A DNA stretch of 64,000 nucleotides from Breviolum minutum Mf 1.05b.01 (Eukaryota > Sar > Dinophyceae > Suessiales > Symbiodiniaceae). A program made the translations under genes and the position numbers. The stretch covers positions 157,501-221,500 of the forward strand of contig DF239100.1 in NCBI GenBank assembly GCA_000507305.1. Direction: 5' to 3'. The notes below the pieces were generated by a model. That model was not told the DNA's origin. It saw only the letters and a program-made list of their open reading frames with translations, and made no database searches. This document shows, in pieces, positions 39,501-53,400 of the stretch (the stretch's first letter is position 1; every line of letters starts with the position of its first letter).

Positions 39501-42500
39501 TCACGAACAAAAACAGTAACTTACGTTTGACTTTCAGGGTTTGGAAGGTTACACCCTGGAAGACTAACGGCTGGAACCTACAAATCACTCATTTTTCGAA
39601 AGGAAAATGATGTTCCAAACCTCCAGGGAATTATGTTCCAGCCCAACGATTACACCAAAACGAAGGGCAAGCAAACCCAAAGTCATCTCGCTTCTGTCGC
39701 TGCTCAAAATGGAAATTTCCTTGACAAATTTGGCAAAGCCGGAAAATCAAAAAACAGTTTGAAGAAAAGATATGTGAACCTTCCCTGCGAGGTATGTACA
39801 TTGGTTACTATATTTTAGTAGTTGGCTTGTACCAACCAGTCCTTAGTTTTAATTGTATCTTTACTTGCGAAGCACTTTCCCTTAAAGCCACTGGACATTC
39901 AGGAACAAAACAGACCTGGTCTGTCATTAAACACAGCTGAAAAACTGCAGAAAACCACAGATGTTGGAGGTATTGTCTCCATACGCCTCAGCGGCGATTT
40001 CTCCGGTACTCCCTACTACGCTGATTGTCGCACGGTGGACTATGAGCCTTTGATACCACGATGGTTGTGGAAGATCGTTGCGGAAAGTGTGCAATGAATA
40101 TATGACCCCGTGTTTTTGGGATGACGAGAAGGACACACTATAACTTAGCCATACTTAGCCGATGGCCAACCTTTAACCTCTTGAGGATCTTAAGTCATTT
40201 ACTTTACAAATACGTACAAATCATATCAAAATCATATCAAGTTTACACTCTCTATGTGATTTTGTTACTTCTTGAGTGATGACAACAAGCTCCAGACGAT
40301 CGCCATTTTGGTTGAAAAAAAACGGTGACCGGGATAGGTGTTTTTTGCCGGACCTCCCAGTGGATTTTTCACATCGGACCTCCCCAACTATCAGAGGTAT
40401 CAAGGAAATTGACTTATTCGGCCATCCTGGCAGTTTTACACTCCTGAAGATTAACATGGAACATTATTCCCTGGAGGTTTGGAAGATTAGTTTCCTTTCT
40501 AAAAATGAGTGATTTGTAGGTTCCATGTTAATCTTCCAGGGTGTAGTCATGACTCAAGGGACATGTGGGACGGTGTACCGTACTAACGTACGTGCACCCA
40601 TGTTTTTTTTATTTTTCTTGCGATTGGGATTCTTAATAATTATTAACCCGGAAATACCCCTCTTAAATAGGGATTTATATATAGGGGTTTCCCATATTCG
40701 GTACCTTGGGATCGGGGTACATCCCTGCCTATCCATTCTTGACATCCAACCTTACCTGTTTTTTGCACAAAAAAAAATTCAACGAAACTGTCAAACCGTG
40801 TGTTTTTTTTTGTGGAGTTTTTGTCGGGGAAACCTGTTTTTTTGGGAACATGCAACCCATGATGCTCCAGTTTGGAGACATGGAGGACTTTTGTGGTTCC
40901 AAAAGATGCTGCAATTCAGAAGACCACCAAAAGGGGATATTTAAACGAATCCCAGACACTCAATGTAACTCAATGTATGGTATAATTTGCCTTACACTTG
41001 GTGGTGGTTTCAAATATTTGTTGTTTTTACCCCGAACATTGGGGAAGATGAACCCATTTTGACGAGCATATTTTTCAAAGGGGTTGAAACCACCAACTAG
41101 CAATGTATGGTATATTTACCTTACACTTAGTTAATCTTAATGGCAAAAGATAGGTAGATATAAGAAATCGAGCGTTTGGGAAAAATCACACCTCAAAGAT
41201 TTTGCGTAAAACGACCCTCTTTGAACTGGATGTAATGATCACACTGCTTACCTGCGTTGTTATTTGTCAAACGCCCGGAGTCGAACAAAAACCCATCCAA
41301 AAACCTACCGATCGCTCATGTCATAGGAGCTTCTGGAGGCTGAGGGTCGATGACGTTTTTGTTTTGAAACCACCATGTTTTTTCAGGGCTCATTAAACGC
41401 TACCATGCAAATGTATGGTTAGTAAATTGGGAGGATTTCCCTTATAACAGTGCATCGTTTGGGTCGGTAATATAATGACCTCTGTGTTTTGGAGTATTGG
41501 TTTTGAGTCTTGAGTCATTGATAACAGGCAGCTTGGCAAACTTGACCCCTCATACAGTCATACAGGGCAAAATGTGGGCAAGTTATTTCTCAACTTTCCC
41601 AGTAGATCTATGAAGGCGCTAGAAGTGTTTTTTGTACCCCATAGGATCCATGTATGGTATATTTACCTACCTTTGTTACATTTGGTTGGTTTTCAAGGTA
41701 TACGGTAAATGTAAGTAAATATACAATACATGGATGCAATGGGTACTGGGAAGGGGTTCGTTCCACTAAATGTCTTGAGCATAATATGTGGTTCCACCTG
41801 AAGCGTCACAAGTGACCGGGAATAACGGGCCAATGTTTTGGTTCAACAGCAGAGGCTACCAGGTAAATGTTTTGGAAACCGTTATAGTTAACCTAGCAAT
41901 CCAAATCCTTGATACACACATTCCAGGAATCCTTGTTAACCATATTAAGATATTTGGATGATAAAATATGGACCCTTAAAAACAAAAAGACTTTACAAAA
42001 CGAGACATGCTGACGATTGGCATTTCAAGACATGTTTTCAAAATCCTATGTGAATTCTGGCATATGTTGGCCCCAAACTAACTTTACTAGAAGTTTGGTT
42101 CATATAGTGTAGGAACATGAGGAACTCTAGCACTTGATGTCCCGGGACGTCCAGCCATGGACGTGGTCAACCCAGGCAGATGTCAAGGTTCATTAACTCC
42201 CAAATTTCTGTGGTGTTCATGTTATGACGGATTCCCATGGCAACGGGTCCGGTATATGTAGCGATCCTCATTGATGGCCATAACAATCAACTACGTATAC
42301 GTAACATGTTGGGTAAATCTACAATCGTCCCATGAATCAAAGGGGCCTTTTCGGAATTTTATATGCTCCAGAATATTTTTCAAAAAATTGCAACAGCCAA
42401 CCGGCCCAAGGAGCCATGGAATTCTTCTCTGCCACCTTTGGACGATGTGGTTGTGGGAGGTGGCATTATGGAAACTTTTGCGTTTCTGGCTACCAATCCT

Positions 42501-45500
42501 CCCGAGTCCAGCGTCTTTCCCCGCCGTGGCCGTCGGGGAAGTTGGCGTGATCCATCCTATCACCAGCGGAATGATCGCGGCCTCGTGAAAGCTGATGCTA
42601 AGCAGCAGATTCAGCGAGTGCAAGAAGTGGAAAATATGCAGTTCTCCATGATATCCGAATTTGTAGTTTTAGTTACTGTATGATATTATGTTTTCGATTT
42701 CAACCGGTATTTTTAGCTGCACTGAACACACTGAACACCTGCACCTTTTCTCGCGGGTTTCTTTCTAGAGAACATATTTACAGGAAGGGAATATTTCGCA
42801 GCTCCGAGGAAGGAGTGTTTTGGTGTCGGGTATGAACTGTGGACCAATGGGATTAAGGCCTGTCATGTCACATCCCAAGTTGAACCACGAGGGATTCTCA
42901 GCAATTTCCTCCTTTCATGTGGCCAATGTTTGACCATGAGAAAGGCCTACCTGCAGCCCCAAACGCTGCAGGTCCAACATGTATCGGGAAGCATCCCAGG
43001 CATTGCATGATTTTCAGATGTCGTTTTTTCTCAATTCCCTAGGGATCCAATCACCTTCTGAGAACTGGATGCCTATAGGGATGATTGAATATTGGTTGAT
43101 TTTTGTTCTTCGAAATTAACATTAACCGCTATTCACAACAAGTGCAAACTGCGCACACAAACACCTAGAAAAATAAAAAACATGTGGTTCAGTGGTTGAC
43201 TTGGACTTCCTGCCATGTGGTTTAACAAAACCTCAACTGGGTGCTCACCGGATTTCCCTCCATCAACAGTATGGGCTCTTCTAGTGGTCGCATTCCTGGC
43301 CAAACCGGTGGAACCAGTCAATGTATACGTGTTCCTGGAACCCCAAGGCCAACCAATTTATAAATGGATGGAAATGATGGAAATGATGATTTCCAACCAT
43401 TTTCTAGTAATAAAGGTTTGGAATCATCATCCAATTGAGTTTCAACCATTTATAAATGGATGGCCTTGGGGTTCCAGGTGTTTTATATGCTTCAGAAACC
43501 AGTTTAATATGATGAATATCCCCATGATTTGCAGGGTTTCATACATGCCAGGTGATTGTTTGGGATTTCTCTTCCATCAACAAATACTTCACCCCTATCA
43601 AATCACAATGCCAGCTTTCCGTGAAAGACGCACTTCCGTGGGTCCACTGAGGAAGTGGTAGATGATGGGATTTTGCCGCTTCAAGAGGCGGTTGGTTTGA
43701 GCAGTGCCATTCTTGCGATGCTCGGAGTGACATGGCCTGGGATGGTAGTTTGCAACTTGGATGTCCCGTTGGAAGTTAGGATCAATGGTTAGGATCAATG
43801 GGTTATTTCACCTACTTATAAATGGGATATACTAGGGTTATAACCCACTGATCCTAACCATTGATCCTAACTTCCAACGGGACATCCCCCCGTGGGGCCT
43901 AAGGTTGTTGCAGTGGTTGGTTCACACCATAACGAGACTGATAGGAATCTGAGAGGTTTCTCATGCGTGATGCATCCACAACTGGGCATTTTAAGTGTCA
44001 AGGATAGAACCGCCCAAATGTTTCTAAGTATAATATAGTAGAATTAGCATAGTCATGGGAAACCAATGGTTAATAGTCCATTCATAAGGCCTTATTTATT
44101 GGAGGGGGTAGCTTTGGGGGGGGTACCCTAGATTCCCATGATATAGGGGAGCCTTCAAAACTTTGACGCAAAGGTCAGCAGGTGATTTTTGTTCGAATTT
44201 TCATTCAGACTGATTGATAGGCGCTATAGTTTAAGTGATATGTTGCCACGAGCCTCCTATTTCAATTTGGGCAGTATGTATACTTTTTCCTCGCATGCGA
44301 AGTTGAACCATGTCCCATACCATTTGGTCAGGAAAAAAGCATGTTCCTCTAGTAAAGTTGGATGACTCCTGTATCCTATTAAAAAGTATGTATCAACCCT
44401 CAGAATGTATCGACCCTCCCGATTTCAACCGTAGGTGCTTGAAGGTTGAAACATCTCATCCCGGATGGTCATAGGATTAGTTCGGGGAAATCCATGGGGA
44501 AAAACTTCAACTCCAACCTCGACCGGCAAACTTCATTTCACCCTGGAAGATTAACATCATGGAGGTTTGGAAGATCATTTTCCTTTCGAAAAATGAGTGA
44601 TTTGTAGGTTCCAGCCGTTAATCTTCCAGGGTGTTGATTTTATCGATTTCCCGGTGTGTTAACCGTGCCATTTGGCGGGAAAAACTTGGCGGAAATGTGT
44701 GCTTCAATGTTAAATAGAAGGCAGCCTGCAAGTGTCTGTAGTTCGAGAGGCCCCCCATGTTCGGGGGAAGGGATGTAGTTCTACAGACATTCCTCGAAAA
44801 AAAATTGGGGGAAAACACCTGCCTTGCCACCCCGAATTGGAACCCTGAGCAAACTATTAACGTGTTTTTAAGCCGGCTGCTCAGGCTGCGATTTTGGTCA
44901 GTTGGGTGGTTTGGGATTCAATCGGGATACCCCTAAGGAATCCCAATCCCTTTCATTTTCGGGAATCCTAGGAATCTAACCCGCAAATCCAAACCACCAA
45001 TTCACCGTTAGTTGATCTCATTTTTTTATATCATTTACCAGCCTAATAGTTGCTTCCAGTGTTCATCATACACACGCACACACCTCATACACGGATTGAA
45101 TGGTTGTTGAAAGACACCCGATCTGACAACCTTGTGTTTGACCAAACCAGATAGTCTAGGCTGGCTTTTTCCAGGTGCCGTACAAAATGATGGACAGCAA
45201 CATCCACTAACACAGGCTTATTGATCTTATTGGGAACATATAGCAAAACCCTGGGTTCGATTTGGAACTCGGAAAGTGTCTCAACTGTGGGAATCTTCCA
45301 GCTGTATGCTACGGTAGCTTCCCCAAAGCTACCTCCACCAGATTTGAACAGATGCACTTGCTGTTTCCTCAAAAACATTTTTCCCACATTCCACATTATC
45401 CCTAGACATCCAAAATCCTCCAAATACCTGGTGAGCAGGTGTTTGGAACCTTTTAAAAAACCTTCTCAGGAGATGTTTGGGGGTTCAAACACCTACTTAT

Positions 45501-47441
45501 ACACGATTGGCACGTATTTGGCTGAGGTGTCCTCGCCTGATTTCCTCAAACAGTTCTTCATTGACCCTATACAACAGGCTTCAGGCCGCAATCTCACTGC
45601 TGAATTTGCAGAGGAGATCTCCTGTCAAAAACTGTTTTCGTCACGTCTCAGAATATCAACAAGAGAAATGTTACAAGTTACAAGTCTTCCTGGAAAGCCA
45701 AGTGCCCTATTTTTATGGCAATAGTTGCTGGTTTTAGGGGTAAAGTTGCCTAACAAAAATAGGACAATTGGCGTTCCAGGTTGTTGTTTTTGGATTTAGG
45801 GCATGCACTGAAATGAAAAGAACGGGTCCACTAAAAACAAAGTGAAAGGAAGTGAAAAACTGACGTTTTTCATTTCTGAATTTTCTGAGTTTTTCCGGGA
45901 GAATTGGAAAGCCTTATGCGGGTGGGCATGACCAGGAGGTAGTGAAATTGTTTTCCTGTTCATGGACATGTTTTTCCCTGTCATATGAAAAAGATTCAAG
46001 AGGTTGCTGTTTGAGAACAAATTCATTAGTGATACTGAATGATGGGCAAATTTGTTCAAAAATTTCAAAACATGCCTCCTTGTACCATGTTGTACGAATG
46101 TTTTGCGAATTAAAGTCAATTTTCTGTTACAAACTGTCATCTCCTCAGACTGAAGTCCGTTTAAGACATAGTTCCTCAATTCCGCAAAACTTCTGCACGC
46201 CGCCATGGCGAAGAAAAATATGTCCATCCCCCCAAAAAAAACACAATGGTTTTAAAGGAAACATGTTTTTTTGTCGGAAAACCTGTTTTTTTTTGGCGAT
46301 TCCTAATTCCCTTTACGAATCCGAAGTTAATTTCTTAATCTTTACCTACTGAATCTTGTGATATCCCTTCACCCTTCACCTGCAAGTAGCTGGCCTTTTT
46401 GAATTTTGTACATCGTCTATTAATGACCAAAAGACGGCGGGTCGCACATGGTCAGACCAAGCAAAACTGATTGCAACCCCAGAGAGCTAGGATTTTCCAG
46501 GAATTTGCGTTCAATGGTTAATTTAACATAGTGTACCTATAAATGGGAAATATTAAGGTTATAACCCACTGATCCTAACCTTTTAGCAAAACTTCCTGGG
46601 ACATCAAAGAGAATCCTACCCCAATTTAAAGTTGGAATACATCCTTCGTCCAGACTAATGTTGGACGCTGTTTAGAGCGGGTTTGATTAACAAAACTTCT
46701 TATCAGATTGTTCACCCAAATGCTCCATGTATGGCATATATATATATATGAGAGTTGAGCAAAAGGTCCATGAATGGGGTTTCCTTTGCGTAAGCCTTTG
46801 GGTATGCAATTAACAGTCTCGGCTAAAGTTTTTTCTGAAATGGCGAAAGAATTTTTTTTTCTGGCTAAAGTTTTGGCGAAAGTTCATGTACACATGTCTA
46901 AATTGCATTGTAGATATTCGCGAAAGTTTGGCGAAAGTTTTGCAAAAGCCTTGGCGAAAGACGACCTTCATTTGAAGGCTAGGTGGCCTAAACTGTGGAC
47001 TTGTTGTGTCAGAACTGACCGATGAAGGTGAGAAAGGACCAACATCTTAAAGCAGAACGTAAATGTTTAAGTGCGGCTGCCGCAGAATGAAGTGTGACGA
47101 GGGATCAGACGCCTGGAACAATTTGGGGATATCACACATCCACGTTTTTCTTAAAAATCTTCGCCAACATGTACCGCGAAAGAAAAACATGGAGTTCGCG
47201 AAAGTTCGGCGAAAGAATTTTTTTTTTGGCGAAGATGACGTTTTCCAGATGAAAGAATTTAGAACAACCCTCATATATATATATATATCTACATGCAGTT
47301 GATTTTTACAGTACATGCAGGTAAATATGCCACGCATGGATCCTATGGGTCAGTTACATCGTATTATTTTGATCAGTCTCGGTCTGAAGAATTAAAAGTT
47401 CGGGCTCCAATTCGAAAAGAAAACAATACAGTACTTTATAT

Positions 47442-47479
<38 letters not shown>

Positions 47480-50400
47480 GTACTACTAGTACTACTAGTA
47501 CTAGTACTACTACTACTACTACTACTACTACTATTACTACTACTACTACTACTACTTCTTCTACTTCTACTACTACTACTACTACTACCACTAATGATAA
47601 TAATACAACTACTTCTAGAGTAACAGGACTTTGGTTTTATAGGCCTTTCCTCAATTTTCAACAGTTTTCATCCAGCTTCCTTCCATGGGATTTGTGAAAA
47701 ACGCAGGACCCATATCTTTTTGCACCTCGCCGCACCTATTGGCCTGTGGTGGCTGGACGTTTTCAACCAAAGGGAGATATCAAGGCGAAGGAGTTCTACA
47801 TTGGCGATGGTGCTAGCATTTTGGCTTTCAAATTTGAAGGGATCTGTCTGTAGCCACTTAGGATGTTTGATGGGTTTTGTACTAAAACAAATTTTGCCCG
47901 TTTTTTTGGGGGGGCGGGGCATAGGGTTAGTAACATGGGCTGTAGGCAAGACCTTTTTTTTGGGCCATGTGTGTTGGTGAAATCAAAGTTGTGAGCTGAT
48001 TCTTGCTTCTGACTGGTTGTTTAGGGTATTGTATACCCTCCAGCCCTTGGACCCCAAGAACCCATGGAAAAATGAAGGTTTTAGGCCCATTTAGGCCCCC
48101 AATATATGGGTGAAATAACCCCTAAAAATGAAGGGAACTTGGGTTCCCATGGAGGGAACGATCACATATCCCACCTTGGGAAGTTCGGAAAATCATCGAC
48201 TCAAAATTGCCTTTGCAGGAGGGTATAGGACAATGTCCGAATCCCCCCCGTTTTGTGGGGATCAATGGGATTATTTCATAAACTTTTAAAGGGATCCCTA
48301 TTAAGCAACCAGTATGGTTTAGCGTAACACGGGTTTGATTCGTGGCTCTTGGGATGATTCTGAGTTGGATAAACAATGGTGAGTTGATGATTCTTAAGAT
48401 GGCAAAATTTGGACAATTTTTGTGGGGGATGGAAAAATGAAAAGAGTGAACTGTATAACTCGGTGGTGATTGGACACCCTAATCATCATTTGAGAAAATG
48501 CCTGGATTTTGTTAGGGAATCTCCACGATATCGGATTTTTTCTTGAGTCACTTTGAATCCACATTGGAAACAAGGTATAGTGGTTTCAAGTGCATTTGTT
48601 ATTTTCAACCTTACAAGTACCTGAAAGATGAACTAACTTTGGTGGAAGATGTTTGAAACCGGGTTTCTTTCAATTCAACCACCCAACCATACCCATAGGA
48701 TTCCATGTATGGTATATTTGTACCATCAGATTACCTAAAAATCAACTACATGTAGGTTTATATGCCAGTCCGATGGATCCTATGGGATATAGACATAGAT
48801 CATAGGTGCCTTCAGACTGCATGGCTGTGGGGATGATGTGGAGGTTGTATCCGGGTGCTTTTTCCCCATCCAGTAACTGGGAAAGTAGCGCATCACAAGA
48901 TATTCAAGATATACAATTTTTTAATTCCCCCTTTACATACTGTATCCCTATTCTTTGCTTTGTTTACATAGGGATGTGATGTTTCACTAGGGTTCTGCGG
49001 GGATGCGTTGTACTTTAAAAGGAAAGTCAGAGAATCCATGACATATTATAAATGTTACATTTGCGAACACGTGTACTGGTACCTTAGACAAGATGCACAT
49101 GCACGTAAATATGCCACACGTGGATTCTCGAGAATGTTTCAAAAAAGCCGATTAGATAGAAATCCAATCCCATACCATCCATGTATGGTATATTTACCAT
49201 CCATTTACCATAAAAATCAACCAAATGTAGGTAAATATATCAGTCCCATGGATCCTATGGGAATGACTGTACAACCAAGTGGTCTTTGAGATGTCGCAAT
49301 TTTCGCCCAAGGCATTGACAGCACTGGTATGCTTGAAGGCATTCGTGGTGGTGCCGAGTGTGTAGTTGTTTTGATCAACAACGGCTGGCCTATCGAGAGT
49401 AAAGGCGGGGCTGCTTGAACTTCGGTCGTGAAGTTGTGAAAACCCCCCCGAGCCAGGATCCAGATATGTCCTAAGATTTCGGGATTTGCCCTATAATCTA
49501 TAATCCTATTCTGGGGATGGGATCAATCCTACTCTAGGGAGGGTCCTTAGGGAGCTTCTTTTTTTGTTTCAGATTTGTAGGGAGATAAACCCATGAATCA
49601 TACCACGGGACTGATGCTGCCAAAAAATAAGGTCAAAGGTCTAACTCTACAATTTGGATATGGTCGTTGATTGGGTGAGTAAATCTAGGTAAAGAGTTCC
49701 TACATTGAGGATTTGGGATAGGTTTATAAAGTTTATAAAGCAGTTGGAGGGGGTCTTGTTATAGTTATACGTTCCTACACTTTTAATATATGGCTTGAAG
49801 GGGTTTACCATGTGAGTGAGTGATTATTAGTCCGAACTCTGTCGTAGTATTGATGAGCAGTTGATACAAGTTATCCCCATGATTTACCTCCTCCCGAAAT
49901 CTAACATGACGATCGCTAGAATATCCACCATGAATGAAGATGGAAAATTGGGAGTTTCCAATGTCAATTTAGTTTTCGGGGGAGTACATAGTTTTGGTGG
50001 GTGTAGGATTGCTCCATCATATCCAGCTATGGATTTTTCAGTTTGCATTTTCTCCGTTCGTCCTGGGGGAGCTACTAGCAGTTTTGGGAGATCCAGCGCA
50101 TCATCATCACCAAAATCATCATCCCCATGGGATCCATGGGACTGGTATATTAACCTACGTTTACCAATCTATTAAGTGTAGGTATTTATATGCCAGTCCC
50201 ATGGAGCATTTGGGATCATCAAGATCCCCTCCCCCACGCAGAGTTTGGGCATTGATTTCTTTGATCCCTATCAGGCACTGTGAATTTTTGTGACGTCTCT
50301 TGGTCCATCAAACATTTGGTCGAATTATAGCCACCGAAAACACGAGTTTTCACCCCAAAAAAGGTAGCTAAGGAAGGGAAATCCCCTGTATTCCAGGGAA

Positions 50401-53400
50401 ACCTAGGTTGGTGAAATAGTTTGGCCAGAAAAATGTGAGTCTTGAATTGTTGTTGGTTGGCAAGTTGCCATCAAATCTTCATCGATGTGGCGGGTTGCAA
50501 CGAAATCTGGGAGGACCAAGGATGTATAGAATCATGTATAATAGTCGGATGGGAGAAACTACCTATGCCATAGGATCCATGTATGGTATATGTACCTACA
50601 TTTGGTATATGTAGGTAAATATACCATACATGGATCCTTTGGGAATGAAACTGGTGTAATGAAGTCTTGCATCAACGGTAATTTTAACATTCCTACCGTA
50701 ATAAAGGTGTATACATACAAGGTGGGTCTCGTCACCCAATGATACATGGCGGTTATTGGGGGCCCCTATACATTGCCAAAAATCAATGGGTAACTGACAG
50801 GTGAAAAAAGCTCACTTTTTTGGGCCCCATAAATCCATGTATGACTGGTACGGGTTTACCTTCTATGGATGAAATCCTACCCTCTATCTCCGAGAGTATA
50901 TCATATTGATATTTTTTTGTTGTTCATGTCATTACCCATAGGATCCATGTATGATATATTTACCTACATTTGGTTGCTTTTTATGGTAAATGTAGGTAGA
51001 TACACCATACACGGATGGTATGGGTTAGTAGGGCCGAGTCATTGACGTTTTCTTGGAAAATTGTGAAGATCATTAGCCGGGCTCAAATAGAAATATCAGG
51101 GCCCCAGGGAGGCTAGCGTCTGAGCAAATTATAAAGACCAAACCACCCCTCGGTGACCCTAAATGGTGGTGAAAAGTAAGGGCATCCCCCCAAATCCACC
51201 TAAATTATGGTTTAGGAATGATCGTAATTTGCCCAATACATGTTCATAACTGGGTGGTGGTTTCAAATATGTTTTATTTTCACCTCGAAAATTGGGGAAA
51301 TGATGATTCCCATTTTGACGAATATTTTTTAGATGGGTTGGTTCAACCACCAACTAGATAAGAATTTTGTCAATGGCCCCGTACTGTTTTTTTTCTCCTT
51401 GAGTCATGTTTCCTTTTCCTCCCAGCTGACTGATTTGAGCAACACATTGGCCTCTACAAGGCGGGGGCCAAGTCACTAGTTATAAATGAAGTTATTTTGG
51501 GGCCCCGATAAGAAAAATGGCCGAAAATATTCATGGGTTTGCTTGGGGGTGAAATTAGCCTGCAAAAATAGGAGTTATATATATAACTTATTTTTCCCCT
51601 AGGAAAAATAAATCATGGTGTTTTTGGGCCCATCTTGTAGGTGGTGCTATTGTCACCTTTAAGTTGGGTTTCGCTATTTTTATGGCTGGTCAACCGGGGA
51701 CCTCCCCGTTTCGTACCCCCGCCAGAAAAATAAGGGTTTAGTAGCCGGCCTTTTTTCTGGGGGGGATACCTTAGGAGGGGGTAGGGTGACTAGCTGGCGA
51801 ATATTTCTCCGTGAGATTTGCAACTGGGTTCCATATCTGGTTGGCAACGCGAAAAGTTTGGTCCAAAATGGGCCGGGCAGGGTATGTTCCAAGGATACGT
51901 TTAAAAGTATATGATGCATATATTTTTTGTATAATTATATATTACCATACGCTGAATTATTATATATGTGTATATACGTGTATAAATCTGGAGTTAACAT
52001 CTACTATATACAGCGTTTCACCATGATCCATCCCCTTTATGTCATGGTGTTTCCACACCCTTTCCAAAACAAAAAAATCTGAGGCAGCGACACAGGCAGC
52101 AATCTTGGCGAATCCTTTGTTATTGTTGGCAACAACCTCCGGACTCGGTCCTCAACAATCAGTCTATGATTATTTTGGCGTGGCAGTGCCTTGGGTCGGT
52201 AGCAGGATCCATAGGATTGTTTCACGGAATTTCGGATCAAGGGTGATCGTTTTCACCTACTTATACTGTAAATGGGAGATAGGGTTATAACATGTTGGTC
52301 CTAACTTTTTACTAACTTCCTGGGACATCCAAGTAGGGAAAAGTAAGGGGCCATGATAAACCAATACATGGGAGACAAGCGCCATTGATCCTTTCCAGGT
52401 GGTATAAACAATCAGTCTATGATGATCATTGCGGATTATGAACCACCACCATGATCCCTTCCAAAATCCCTGAATACGTATTTCCTGGGCTACCCTTGCC
52501 TGTCGGATTCATGTACGATTGTATATTTGCCAGGGAGTTATTTCTGAAGGGGGATAGGTTAGGCGGAGCAGCCATAAAACATGGCTTGGCTGGCTGAAAT
52601 ATTTCTATGTTCAATAGGAAATACTTCTTGAAATGGTCCAAATTTCCATTGCATGTTTGTTTACAGGAGGGTACTCCTCCGAAAACTAACATGGAACCCC
52701 AAAATAGGTGGTTTGTAGATGTTTCTCCTTTTCCAAGGACGTATTTTCAGGTTCCATGTTAGTTTTCGGGAGTGTAAGATTATTTTTACGCGGATTTCTA
52801 CCATTGTAAAACAATCACTGCCAAAATAGACCCCAAGTTTGAACGTTCGAACATATAAAAGCTCCTGTTTTTTTTCCAAACATCAAGTTCACTTCTTTGA
52901 GCCAAATCCAATGTTACTTGTAAACAAAAAACAGTAACAAGCTTCACCCAACTGGAGGTCACCATCAAGCCCTCCTTAATGGTCACTTAAAACACCCAAA
53001 CAGGTCACTGGCAAGAACCTGGTTGTTATTTTGATGTTATACAATTATGCATATTATACCTATCCACATTAATCTTGGGTGGATCTTCAAAAATTGAGTA
53101 GGTATTACAATGTTATTATGCAAACAAAGAAACAAACAGTTAATGAAACCATGTTAACCAGGTGATTCAAAGTGACCTTTTTATCCCCTAGTTGAAGGTC
53201 ACTTAGCCCTTGAAAGGGTCACTTAACCATCCCAAAAAGGCCACAAAAGAATTGCCAGGCACAAAAAAAGACACGTTTTGCCCAACAACAACTCCCAAGG
53301 TGCCAAATCTCATTTTGAAAGCTGCCACTTGGCGCATGGAGGGGAGCTTGGGGGCTGATTTAAGGAATCCCTCAACTTACCATGTCTTAACCAAAAGAAG

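Noticed and set aside
41202-41396. Possible phospholipase exon between 40.1 and 42.4 kb, including the [14 protein letters not shown] frame near 41822
   Set aside because: No AG|G acceptor in phase, and the neighbouring exons already join in frame.
42271-42588. Alternative + frame over phospholipase exon 9 ([20 protein letters not shown])
   Set aside because: The competing frame carries [11 protein letters not shown], a family signature, and has the correct phase.
47293-47697. Poly-Thr (+) and poly-Ser (-) frames
   Set aside because: They are products of the ACT repeat array.
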